Assembly: GCA_014773175.1 (NCBI GenBank) | Contig: VXCM01000802.1 | Coordinates: 62,001-126,000 of the forward strand | DNA from: Lucifuga dentata | Taxonomy: Eukaryota; Chordata; Actinopteri; Ophidiiformes; Bythitidae | Direction: 5' to 3' | DNA: 64,000 nucleotides | Part shown: piece by piece, positions 11,621 to 22,112 of the stretch | Position numbering within the stretch: position 1 is the stretch's first letter | How the letters are laid out: each line of letters opens with the position of its first letter | Made by a program: the position numbers and the translations under genes | Notes under the pieces: generated by a model | Seen by the model: the letters and a program-made list of their open reading frames with translations, nothing else | What the model was told of the DNA's origin: nothing | Databases searched by the model: none

Positions 11621-12338
11621 GTAACTTTAAAACATACATTTAGTTGAATGTGTTATTTTGCTTCATCCTGTTAATATCTGTCAGCTATTCTGGCTGAAAC
11701 TAGGTCTGGTGTGGCAGAGAAAACAGAGAGGTTTCTACCACCTGGCCAGATCAGCGAAGGCCTCTTTGTCTGCTCAGTGTGGATCTGCCAGAGGAGACAG
11801 ACTGACTGATGGGAGATTTCCAATACCATAATATTACTGTCTTTTTTCTTTTGCACGATGACTAACACAGCTTAGGCATGGATGGTGGGTGGGATGGAGA
11901 TGCCACTCAGGTTCTGTTACAAATTAAACAGAAGGACACATAATGAAGGTAAAGTGGTGACAGGAATGGGTTGCACTTTAATGCAGACTGATCCACAGAG
12001 AGTGGATTGCAAATCATTAGTAATTATTTTGTATACCACACCATGAATGGCAATTCCCATGCATAAGAGACAACCGACAGATAACACGAACGGAGAGCCG
12101 ACAGTAGTTTGCTGTGGCAACAAAACTTAAATTTTTAAATCAATAAGATAAAAACACTTAATTTTTTTTTTAAAGAAAATTAAAGACATTTCATTGCATT
12201 AGAAGTGTTTGCTTTTATATACATCACACACTAATTCCGATATATTCAACCATATAAATGTTCTAAACTTTGCTACTGCTCTTACAAAACTGGTAATTCT
12301 ACAGTAAATGAAAAATTAGAGTTCACTATAAGAGTTCA
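11621..12338. other. unannotated sequence
   Basis: No recognised gene. A minus-strand acceptor-like 'tctcctctggcag' (about 11789-11801) precedes a short open frame with no LUZP2 similarity. It is not annotated as an exon. Confidence 0.35.
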
Positions 12339-12900
12339 TACCTCTGCCAAGGCCCTATCGTTCTTAGATTTTGCTTTTTTTTTTTTTTTTTTTTTTGCCA
12401 ATATAAATCCAGACTTTTTCTATCATTACTTTGAAATCAGGTGCATAGAAATCTTTATAATATACAGTCATCGTACAATGGTATTATGGACATCTTCTTC
12501 TGCATCTATATCCAGAACTGTAAAAATGTGTCTAAACTGATTTAATCTGCTGAGTCAGTATCATCTTAGCTCTACATTGGTAGTAGCTGCATGTTTTTGA
12601 TTTATGTGTTAATGTACAGTGGCACCATGCATGTGTCCCCTGTTGGAGCATATATTTTAATCTGCCAGATCCAGATCAATATCTAGATATTAAATTAAAT
12701 TGCATTGGTTCATAGTCCATCAGAGGATACACGAGTGAATTGTTTAAATTAAGACTGTCTTATTTAGCTATTGAGAAACTTTACAAAAATGTCAATAAAT
12801 ACCTTATCTTGATCTACAAAATTTCACCAAATTTCATCGATTACTTTTCCTATATCTCACTGACAACCTGTAAGTGAAAATGTAACCTCCTTGGCAGGGA
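12339..12900. repeat. family RD repeat, copy 1
   Basis: It begins 'tacctctgccaaggccct' and ends 'taacctccttggcaggga', so the termini are short inverted repeats around CTGCCAAGG. The interior 'gcatatattttaatctgcca' with 'gatccagatcaatat' is shared with 51912-52385. It has no ORF. It resembles a very common vertebrate and marine-animal interspersed repeat with 'ccttggcggaggt' ends; class unassigned. Confidence 0.65.
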
Positions 12901-14061
12901 AACAAATGGCATCCATAAAAAAAAAAAAAAAAAANAAAAAAAAAAAAAAAAAATCATCTTCAGGGTTTTAAACTAAACAATAGCACAATTTACAGTGTTC
13001 ACTTACACATCTTATTATGGCATTTCTTTGTGCTAGTTTTGCATGTTCTTTATTGTTTTCACACCTATGAGGAATTAACAACTTTTGACTTTAATAACAT
13101 GGAACATATTTGGTCAAACTATTTCATTACATCGTATATAAACTGAATATTAGCATCATCTTGTAATACCTTGAATCAGTGACTCAGTCCACTGTTGTAT
13201 TATACAAAACAGAATTACCCCATTCTCAATGAATACCTTTTTCTCAAAAACCACCACAATGAAGTGAAATCTGCATATTTGTCTTCATCTCTTTGAAATA
13301 TTCTCGCATTGTGCAAACACTGAGGCTAAAAATGGAAGGTTGTGTCTTAGACTGTGAGACAGCTGCTGTGTTACACAGTATTGCACTGCATTAAAATGAG
13401 ATGCATTGTTTTGCTGTACCATCTGCCACCTGCAAACAGGTGTGACTCAATTCAATCATATGATGAAAGAGCAGGATATGCATAGTTTTAGAAGGGCATT
13501 GAATATCTCATACAATAGGTCCATTGTCCCCTGAAGATTACATTTAGCAGATAGGTTATCCTCTTTTTTTAGATGTTATGAAGGTGTGATATGCAATTCT
13601 GCTACGCTATTTTATGTCTTATGTCCTATATGTCTTTCGTTTCCTTTTGTTGTTATTTGCACACCAAATTTATTTGTTTTGATTTGTAAGTAATATTTGA
13701 CCATTTAGCTGTTGGTGTGTAAACTCTGTTTCTGTTTTCACATTTTGATGTGATCTTTACACATATTCAGTACATGAACCTTTTGCAGCTCTAAAAAATA
13801 AATTAAAAAAAAGTAGCTACATTAGTGCAAAAACAGAGTGAGCACTGTAAAGGGCAGTAAATGTAAAAATTCCCCACATCTTATCCATCATGCAATTATA
13901 CTGCATTAAAGCAGTCATGCCAACCAACAAATTATTATGTTGCCAGCTGCAGCGACTCTAAATGAGCCACCATCATGGTGGCATTGTTTCTGAAATCCCA
14001 TTTCAGAGTTTCAATTGCAGCAAAATTAGTATAAGTTCCTATAAAGCTCATTTCTTTTGAG
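12901..14061. other. unannotated AT-rich sequence with a poly(A)/N join
   Basis: A poly(A) run with N lies at 12917-12953. The rest is AT-rich, without splice-bounded open frames or recognised repeats. Confidence 0.4.
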
Positions 14062-14421
14062 ATGCTTTCAGGTGGCAGCTTCCATGGCATCAGCTTTCAC
14101 TCTTCATCCTTGGTCTTTGTGATAAACTCAGTACCACTGAAGTTCCAACAAAATCCACAGCTAAATAGCGCTAAAGCTAAAATTAGCTCACTGTTGTTGA
14201 ATTCTTCACAGAATAGAATTGGACCTTTAGAATACAATTCCTCTGCAATGCATCAAACCCTGAGAGGAGTAGATATGGAACTAACTTTTTATTGGTTATT
14301 GATTATGATTTCTGTGGTGGCTTGGGGTATAGGAAAGATTCTGGAATGGTTAAACTGGGAATTTGAGGACAGGTTTATGGGTCTGGACTTGGATGAGGAA
14401 GTAAACAGTGGTAAAAAATAA
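14062..14421 (+). CDS. unexplained 119-codon ORF with a membrane segment
   Basis: An uninterrupted frame from ATG to TAA. The C-terminal half looks protein-like: two N-glycosylation sequons (NSSQ and NSSA, about residues 48-64), a hydrophobic helix (about 73-93, containing 'FYWLLIMISVVAWGIGKIL'), then a Trp- and acid-rich tail ending 'SGKK'. The stop is followed at once by an AATAAA-rich A/T tract (14416-14450). That would suit a retrocopy tail, an element end or simply a microsatellite. I recognise no family. The N-terminal half is compositionally ordinary and the start codon is arbitrary. It could be a transposon or endogenous-retrovirus membrane-protein remnant, or chance. Confidence 0.2.
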   Translation: MLSGGSFHGISFHSSSLVFVINSVPLKFQQNPQLNSAKAKISSLLLNSSQNRIGPLEYNSSAMHQTLRGVDMELTFYWLLIMISVVAWGIGKILEWLNWEFEDRFMGLDLDEEVNSGKK

Positions 14422-14589
14422 ATAAATAAATAAATTAAAAAATAAAACTTTTTTTTAATTTATTGAGATATTTAGTCTTTCTTGTTGCTGTTGGTTCTAA
14501 CATGAATAAATGTTCTTTTATCAATGATTAACAGCCGTGGCGTGACCTTCCCTTGCACCAGTGGACACCCATTGTTGTGTAGATACTGT

Positions 14590-14880
14590 TGCAGCTTTCT
14601 GTCAATCCTCTCTTAAAAGGTGGAGCAGAGAATGTATGTTTACTTTACAGATTTGACTTGTCAATGTTGCTTTGACACCAGATGAAGCAGTATGAAGTGT
14701 GGTTCTTAAATATGAAGCAGCTCATTAACATCTTTATTGACTTTTACCTGTGACATGTCAGTAATGGCACAACGATGTGTTAACACATGCTTTATAAATT
14801 AGCTTAAATTTTTAAGCTGCTTATTTAGCATGAGTCTGTATAGTTACTGTGATTTTTTTTTTTTTAATTAATCCCTCTAC
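14590..14880 (-). repeat. family RA repeat, copy 3, truncated
   Basis: Reverse-complement match to the left third of copy 1: 'gaagcagctcattaacatct', 'cttttacctgtgacatgtca', 'gcttatttagcatgag' and 'gttactgtgattttttt'. The element's right two thirds are missing. Confidence 0.6.
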
Positions 14881-14900
14881 CATTGTGTAAAACTCACTTT

Positions 14901-15985
14901 TTAAGGGACCATACCACAACTTTGAGCCCAATATTCAATCTGCATACATGTTACTGACAACCAATTCCAACCAATTTCCAAAACATAAAACCATATTTTA
15001 ATTTTCCTCTTATTTTTTCAGATCCCCTGATCTTTCAAAATCAAATGTTGAGGTTACACCCACCTTAAAATTCAATGTTTCGCCTTTTGAAACTTGTGTC
15101 AGTGATCGGCTCTGGGAATATGACTCAGATACACACAGGCAAACTTAGAATGAACAGTCTTTAATGAAGAAGTGCAATACAGCGTAGGTGGAGAGGCAGG
15201 GGAAAACTTAAAACAACTCAGGCTGAACAATCCAGAGACAAAAATCACAAAAACCAGGTAAACTGATCAAAGTTGTGATAAAACAAAATCCACAAACAGG
15301 AAAAACATGAATATGAACAGAAAGCTGGACAAAAATGTCAATCTAAAGTAGAAACTAGAAAACCAGAAACAGGTGCTTGTTAAGAAACTGAAGACTGGAG
15401 AAAAGAAGAATGGTTAGACACTTGGCTGAACAAACAGAACACAAGATAATCTGGCACAGAACAAAGGAAGATGAGTGGTATATGTCGACACAGGTGAGGA
15501 GGTCAGCTGACTGGAGGGAAAATCAGAGGATTAATAACAGGTGAGTTGAAAAGAATAGGGAACACAGGAATAAAAAAGTGATGTGGTGGATAGGTCATGA
15601 ATTGTAGATTCATGACAACAACTGTAGAAGGCATAGTTGTTTTTAATTTCTTAATAAAAGCCATCTTGGACTATATTCCTTGGAGGAGACATACATCATC
15701 TTCCATGCAGCTGCGTGTTGGATCGGTTAAATAAAGTTACTTAGACAAAAATTCTAGTAGACGTTTCATGTGATGATTATGTATCTCCAGCATGTTTCAA
15801 GACTCTACAAGTTGATTTTCATTGCGTACTGGAATGAAGTGAAACCAATGTCAGTCTGGAAGGTAGGAAAAAAGTTATAATATACACTGCTAAAGTAGTA
15901 TATTTAGGGAAATCATTGTCAGTAACAATGTGTGTGCAGATTGTATATACTGGACTCAAACATGCACGATCACCGGTACTCCTAC
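14901..15985 (+). mobile_element. TTAA-M MITE, copy 2, split by a nested insertion
   Basis: The left part (14901-about 15097) starts 'ttaagggaccataccacaac' and runs through 'ccaccttaaaattcaatgtt'. The right part (about 15618-15985) resumes at 'gtagaaggcatagttgtttt' and ends 'gatcaccggtactcctacc'. The intervening block of about 520 bp is foreign to this family. The right TTAA is not preserved. Confidence 0.75.
15098..15617. mobile_element. nested insertion inside TTAA-M copy 2
   Basis: A GA- and CA-rich stretch present in no other TTAA-M copy here. It includes 'cagtctttaatgaagaagtg' near the left and 'ggtcatgaattgtagattca' near the right end. It has no ORF. Its style resembles the non-coding terminal regions of fish DNA transposons, but I cannot name the family. 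Exact borders and target duplication are uncertain by about 10 bp. Confidence 0.5.
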
Positions 15986-16059
15986 CAGGCATCATACAAT
16001 AGAATGCTAGTGCTGTTTCCCCTGTTTGTGTATATTGTCCATAAACAGCAACATAAATG

Positions 16060-16680
16060 CTCTATTAGTGGGCGGGGCCTTTATTTAAATCAACTGCGGA
16101 GAGAACCCGGTCAATATAGGAGACAGGCTTTTATAAGAGACAGGCCTTTATTTCTAATTTTTCTGATGGACGAACCCATAACTGCATAAAAACACACCGC
16201 CACAAGGGAGAAGATGTCAGTGTGAACACGCCTCCAGGCAGTGTTTATAAACGTTCATTTTCATCCACTTTTCCCAGGTGGTGATGACAGTAGAGCATCA
16301 CACACTCCTTGCCGGGGATGGGCTCCAGTGAGGAGCGTGTAATGCTCTGCTGTCACTTGCGGTGACTGTGGTGATAGCGGGCTCCGCGTTTACGGCTTTG
16401 TTTCACATTGTTTCATGGTCGTGCCTTCTGGCTGGAAGGATGACGGCTGGAGAGGTTTTTAAGCGGTTTGATATCCACACATAGCTGCTGTTATCTGGTG
16501 GCAGCAGCAGATTACACTCATAGTTTCCTGAACCAGTAAAAGACATACACCAAACCTGGCCTTTATAGAGACCGGCTTTTATTTTGCTTTTATTTTGTCC
16601 TGCTGACTCCGCCCTCCAGCTATTATTAGGTACCGGCTATTATTTGAATACCGGCTTTTAATAGAGAATTTACAGTATCA
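16060..16680. repeat. CpG-rich repeat with recurring GGCTTTTAT units
   Basis: The segment starts at 'gtgggcggggcctttattta' and ends near 'ataccggcttttaatagag'. It is markedly richer in CpG than the rest of the window. Degenerate units of the type 'gacaggcttttat' or 'gaccggctttta' recur at both ends (16065-16160 and 16555-16665), while the centre (16180-16550) is GC-richer and unique. It probably represents a transposon or satellite-like dispersed element. A CpG-island-like regulatory role is possible but there is no adjacent exon. Confidence 0.45.
16285..16356. repeat. imperfect stem-loop
   Basis: 'tgacagtagagcatcacaca' near 16284 pairs with 'tgtaatgctctgctgtca' near 16339. The stem is about 24 bp with a few mismatches around a loop of about 23 bases. 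It lies in the centre of the CpG-rich repeat. Confidence 0.6.
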
Positions 16681-18680
16681 TGCCTGCTCCTCTAAAGTTG
16701 CTGAAGGACTTTACTTTGAGAGGCTGATTCTATTTTGCATGCCAAAACGCAAAATCTACATCACCAGCAGGCTAACTTTAACTGCAAGCTTAATAAAATT
16801 GCATTTTTGGGAAAGCCAGGGGCTTTTTACAACTTTGTATGACACAAAAACCAATTAGAATGCTCATAATAGAAATCTGTTTAATATGAATTTACCACTG
16901 ATGTCATTGCAACGCAGAAATAACATCTAGAGCCTTTCAGCGATACATTAAACTATTCCCTGTAGATTTCAAAGGCTGATTACCTGATTTTCTTACTATT
17001 CCCTGTGGTGCAGTCGGATGGCAGTTCATTGCTATAAAAAGGAGGAATTTTACAGTGGCTGAATCTATTATTACCATAGAGATTCAAGCGTTGCTCACCT
17101 GGTGTGGCTCTAGTAGCTTTTTACTTTCCATAGCTGATTCCTCCGTCTGGTTGTGGAAGCATTCACCCCCAGTCTGTAGCAGGAGAGGAAAATAGCTCAG
17201 TTTCCAGAGAGATTGCATGCTGGGAAGTTACATCAGAGTGCATATTATGAAAATACATGAATAATAATAATAGTAAGTACTAAAAAACACCTTTCGCTGG
17301 CTACCTCTGCAACCAAAGAAACATTCAATTCAGTTATTATTCCCTTTTTTTGATTATGCCAATACTTTCATTAAACTGTTCATATATACAACAAACAGTG
17401 CTCCATAAACATGACAGCTTATATAGAATTTTAGGCACCATGTGGATTCATTCTTCTTGAGGCAGCCGAGAACGTTAATTTTTAGAAGGCTGGTAAACAG
17501 AGGTGAATGCTTAGATTTCTCATAACACTGTAAACAAGTCTTAAGGCTAATGCATTTTGTATGAAACAGGTAAGTGTGAAGCATTTGCATGAATAGGACC
17601 CTTTTTTTCCCCAGATATCAGCAAACCTATCACATTTCATTTTCAGCGTGAAGTTGAGACCGCAGGTTATACCAGCTCATACAAACTGTCTCGCCTCATT
17701 TCCTCTCATCCTACAGGAAGAGCAGGACAGGAGAGATGTGGTGGTTTTCAGGAGCAAAAACAATATCTGAGTCTCTGTTTCCAACACATCTGCTCTTGTC
17801 TGCATCATGACAAGACTCACCATTGCTGCAGGATTTTCACTACCCTGCCAAAATTATATAATCAATTACTGGACACCAGCGAACATTATTTTTGGCACAA
17901 TTTCATTAAAGAGCAATCTCTTTGACACATTTTCCAGAGGGGGCAATTTCCTCTCTGGATGGCATCCCTTGGCGCTCCCCCATCTCTAGTGGTCTACCAA
18001 CTTAAATCTGCAATAATTCTTGATAACCGCTTGTCAAAAAACCTTACAGACCCGTTTGCTTCAAATCCTCTTAGCTTTTGACAGCACCCATCTCAACGCT
18101 TACAGGTGCCTGAATGTTAGAGTGTGAGAGTGGCAAATCTGTGAGTACAAAGCACCTAAATCCCTGACAACAACCCGAATGAGAGATCAGCGACTGTTTC
18201 TCTCTTTCCTGGGTTAATAACCACTTGCAAAGTGTCAGCGAGCCACTTGACTAGCTCAAATACTCCACACTGAAGCCCCTCAGTATAAAACAATGTTTGT
18301 TTGTGCTGGTCAAGTGTAGCTCTGAGTCAAGAGCTCTCTGATTTGGACGTGTGTGTGTGTAAATTTTACTTCTCTGCACCCACTGTCCAACGCAGTTACA
18401 GTAAAATGATTTCAATCCTTTGGTAATGCACAGCTGATTATAAGTACAACTGAAAAGATTAACTAGAATAAAATGATAAATTAAAGAATTTATCTTGAGC
18501 AGTGCACGACTCTTACATTTTACAAATGATCAAACCTAATGAAGACGCTTAAAGTAAAAGTAGTCTATCTGAATTCTGATGAGGGATTTAAGCGTGAATC
18601 CAGTGCACAGGTAATCCTGATGCTTTCAGGCCCTCAGGTCACATATAGACTATTACGCTTTAATTAGTTTAAAGATCCAC
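16681..18680. other. low-repeat sequence 3' of the putative exon E
   Basis: It contains little recognisable repeat. On the minus strand there are acceptor-like sites: a strong polypyrimidine tract ending 'ctgctcttcctgtag' near 17714, and 'gctttgtactcacag' near 18142 followed by a 'gtaagcg' donor. Neither gives a frame I can tie to LUZP2. Remaining 3' exons of the gene, if in this window, could be here. Confidence 0.35.
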
Positions 18681-18785
18681 CTTTTCCATCTGGCACTCTG
18701 TAACTCCGCCGCTCTCTCTTCTCATTACTTCAGTATTCATGGGTGATTTACTGGCTGTGACAATTCTCTGAACTCGAGAGATATC
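18681..18785 (-). CDS. luzp2: luzp2 candidate exon E (C-terminal linker)
   Basis: A 105-nt minus-strand block with a good acceptor ('ctgttattttgcag' before GAT) and a weaker donor ('AAAAG|gtggatc'). It is fully open in phase 0, the phase in which exon D ends. It encodes 35 residues, starting 'DISRVQRIV' and ending 'GGVTECQMEK'. The sequence is hydrophilic and Ser/Thr/Glu-rich, like the LUZP2 C-terminal linker. The terminal 'CQMEK' recalls the 'CSMKHK' of mammalian LUZP2 as I remember it. If the donor is not used, the frame stops three codons later (TAA), so this could also be a terminal exon. The match is weak, so the identity is probable, not certain. Confidence 0.55.
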
Positions 18786-18954
18786 CTGCAAAATAACAGA
18801 AAATTACAATGTTGGGTTAAAAAAAATGTGCAAATGGTTTGTAGAATCAATTTTAGAAGCCACGACAGATTTCTGATTTTTCCACATTTTTTTTATAGGG
18901 GACAATTATCCAGATTTCAGTGTTTTTATTTTTATTTAGATGTCTATATTTAAA

Positions 18955-19400
18955 ACATCTGAAATGTTTTAATGTGTAAAAACCACAATGATCCATTTCT
19001 ACTCTCCCTCTGTAGCACTGCTATGCACACTGAGTGAAAACAGGTCATTTTAGGTATTGCCTCCTGAAGCCCCCCTCCTGGAAGCCCACTCTGTTGTGAT
19101 TGGCCGGCTGCATCGGACTGTGAAATTCGGATGCTGGCAGAACACTTGTTTATTAACTGCATACCTGGTGGGTGTGTCCAACCAGGTGTATAGGTGAGAA
19201 AATTTAAATGTGTTTCATGTTGATGTATACATGATGCAGAAGTAAGGGACCAATCAAAAATAAAGATTTCAGGGCAGTTCATGACCTATGGATGCATTTC
19301 GACAAGCGTAAACCTCAGCTTTTGCCACTTTGACAATTTTATATGACACTGTTTTACACTATAAAAATGAGAAGAAATGACAAATTGCAGAATGCCTTCT
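18955..19400 (+). repeat. family RC repeat, copy 2
   Basis: It parallels 1490-1960 block by block: 'gcactgctatgcacactgag', 'gaaaacaggtcattttaggt', 'gtgattggccggctgcatcg', 'cggatgctggcagaacactt', 'ggtgggtgtgtccaacca', 'aagggaccaatcaaaaataa'. Confidence 0.7.
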
Positions 19401-19607
19401 TTAAAAAAGTGATGGTGTTTTTTTCCTCAACTCATCTCCACAAACAGTCATCATTAAGAGCTGATCACTTTCAACTTTCATCTCTTTCATCATTTTCACT
19501 TTCAACAAACACACTACCAACCACTAACACACATCCTCGGATACCACTTTTACTCTATAAAGTTTTACTTCCAAATTACAGGAAGATAGAACGTTGGCAT
19601 CTACAAT

Positions 19608-19881
19608 AAGCAAGAAGGTCAAGCAGAAGGCACAGAAGGCTGCTTAGGGCTCCTAGTATGGTGTGGAAATATTCTGCATATATTCTATTCGTTAAAGTTT
19701 GGTACAGGGAACTTTAAATAACTGTTTATTAATTCCAATTTTCATACATGTTGGAATTAATAGACAGTTTTTAAAAAGTTCCCTCTTCCAACCTTTAGCA
19801 AATAGAATATTTACAGAATATTTCCACACCCTGCTTGGGTCCTAAACAGAATTCTCTGCCTTCTGCTTGACCTTCTTGCTT
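19608..19881. repeat. long palindrome: 131-bp inverted arms, 12-bp loop
   Basis: The left arm 19608-19738 starts 'aagcaagaaggtcaagcaga' and ends 'ctgtttattaattccaa'. The right arm 19751-19881 is its reverse complement, with about 20 mismatches and two compensating single-base indels by eye. The loop is 'ttttcatacatg'. The outer 24 bp and the innermost bases match best. It is a fold-back MITE, or a hairpin locus whose transcript would form a long double strand. I saw no second copy in the window and no clear target duplication. Confidence 0.85.
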
Positions 19882-22054
19882 TGGAAATGTTGTATGGGGC
19901 AGATCCACGTTTCACCCACAATGAGACACAATCCACTCAGAGCTCTACCAACAACAATAAAAAGTCAGCCGCTTGTATTCAGAGAATGTGTGGAAGCTAA
20001 CTATGCTGCTGACCTATATATCCCAGTAGCTCACATAGGCTTACAGACTAAAATCCAGTACAAGAAAGGCCAACCTGTCAGTTGACATGTATATTAAAAT
20101 ATCTTGACATTTGCAAGTGATACAGAAGTTTTCCTCGACTTTTCATGTAACATCTTCCTTTTCTTTAGATTTTCAAAGTCACACACACAAAACTATTTGG
20201 ACAGTACCATGTCTATGCAATAGCATTAATTTGTTTCAAATTAATTTGATTTGTACCCTTCTGGCAATTAAGCGCATTCTCATTTAATTACCAATGTCCA
20301 ATTTTGTCCTCTTATCTGTGCACCTGGTTTCAACAATGAAAATTGGCTGGTAGCCCACAATTAATTTAATTTTGGAGCAAAGTGGCACCAGTGTAACAGT
20401 TTAAGAGCTTTCCAATAATTTCAATAGTTCAGCTGTCCCACAGCAATAAATTCTGATATAGAAAAAAAAACAAAAACTTAACATTAAAATATGATATTAA
20501 AACAATCTGATCATTGCAGGTTTGAACAGACAGAGTGTAAATAGCTTATTGTCTCATTTCTGATGTGCCCTAAAATGTGAAATTTCCATAAGTAGTCAAC
20601 CAAACTTGGTATGGTTGGATTCAGCACTTGACTATAATGACTTATATGACTATAAGCACACACATCATGAACATTTTTTTCTGTGGCAATGTGGAGTAAC
20701 TAATTTCCAAAATCCCTTGCACAGACATGCAAATGACCAACATTCTCACACAGTCACTTCTAACCTGCCCGCTGTTTCAAAGCAGTTACCGGTAAAGTTC
20801 ACAAGTGCACAGTCAATTTGCAGGTGTGGCCAGCTATCCTGCGGTCTCTTTATGTTCATAATTAAGTCGTTCCCACATATTAAGTATCTCATTCCCACGC
20901 CATAGTAACTCATGGCTACATGTTTTGTTTTGTTTTTTCTATAAATGTCACCACCCATAGGAATGTAATAACATTAGTTCAAACAAATATTTTCAAGGGT
21001 GTATCATTCACAGCACAGATACTGTATTCCTTCTTGCTGTCTACCCGGTTGATCGTGTTCTCTTGTTGGTTGGAGTCCATTACATGTTCAACAGAAAGCT
21101 GATATTTTTCTCTACACTGTAGCATCCTAAAGTGGGTCAGATGTGGCCTCTTGTAAAGCAAGATGGCTGCAAGACAAACATAAACAATCTGAACCTGTCA
21201 CTGTCAAATCTATTCAGCTAAAGCAACATCTTTTTAGGCAGGCTCAGTAGAATTGGCCTTACTTGTGGAAGTGGCCCTTTTTTGGGGAAACACATCATGA
21301 ATTATTTCTTACATTTTGACAGCCTCCATCAGACAAAGCAGAACTTGACGGAATGGCTACAGAAGACAGAAATCATTCTGCTTTTCAGTCTCCATGAGGA
21401 TAAATGTTCTCCCAGTAGGAACACAATGAATCGCTTAAGTGGCTGAAGCTAAGAACATTCACCACTGCGATCATCCTCCCTCTGTGTGCTTGTGTGTGTA
21501 ACAATCAGAATCATGAATGCTTCTGTTTCTGCTACAGTCTCCATTCCATTTTCATTTTCAAAATAAAGATTTGTTATTATCTGAAATCATGCATCATTCA
21601 GTATTTTTTCCCCCAATTTATTGCCCATAAACACTTTAATTGAATTGAGTTAAAAAGAATTCAACTAGTTTGATGCAGGAGTTGCATGACGTTGTTCCAT
21701 GATAAAAATACAAACATAACTCATAAATATTGTTTAACAACCTTTTTTTGCACAGTTAACAGAGTTGCTGCCTGCTTCTTATGTGGCAAAGATGAGTATG
21801 CTGTTGATTTATACAGATCAGGAAATAATCATAAATGCAGGGCAGCGAGATGCCTGATTTCTCCTCCGGCACGGTGCCCCGAACAGCTCAGACATAATTT
21901 CCCATTACTTTGATGAAAATTGCATGCTATCAGACCACAAGAGTTGGCTCTCTCCCTAAGACTGTTAAATATGAAGCAAGTTCCACTCCAATCTTGCTGA
22001 TCTCTGCATCCTTGCACTAATGAAACTTTTACCAGCCAAGGCTCTTTTGTGTAT

Positions 22055-22060
<6 letters not shown>

Positions 22061-22107
<47 letters not shown>
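22061..22107. repeat. (GT)n microsatellite
   Basis: A pure GT run of 47 bp, with imperfect GT units extending left to about 22048. Confidence 0.95.

Positions 22108-22112
<5 letters not shown>

Noticed and set aside
17687..17714. Strong polypyrimidine acceptor on the minus strand near 17714, followed by DERK and stop in phase 0, as the last luzp2 exon.
   Set aside because: Four codons are too few to recognise. The expected C-terminal Cys-containing segment is absent, so the site alone proves nothing.
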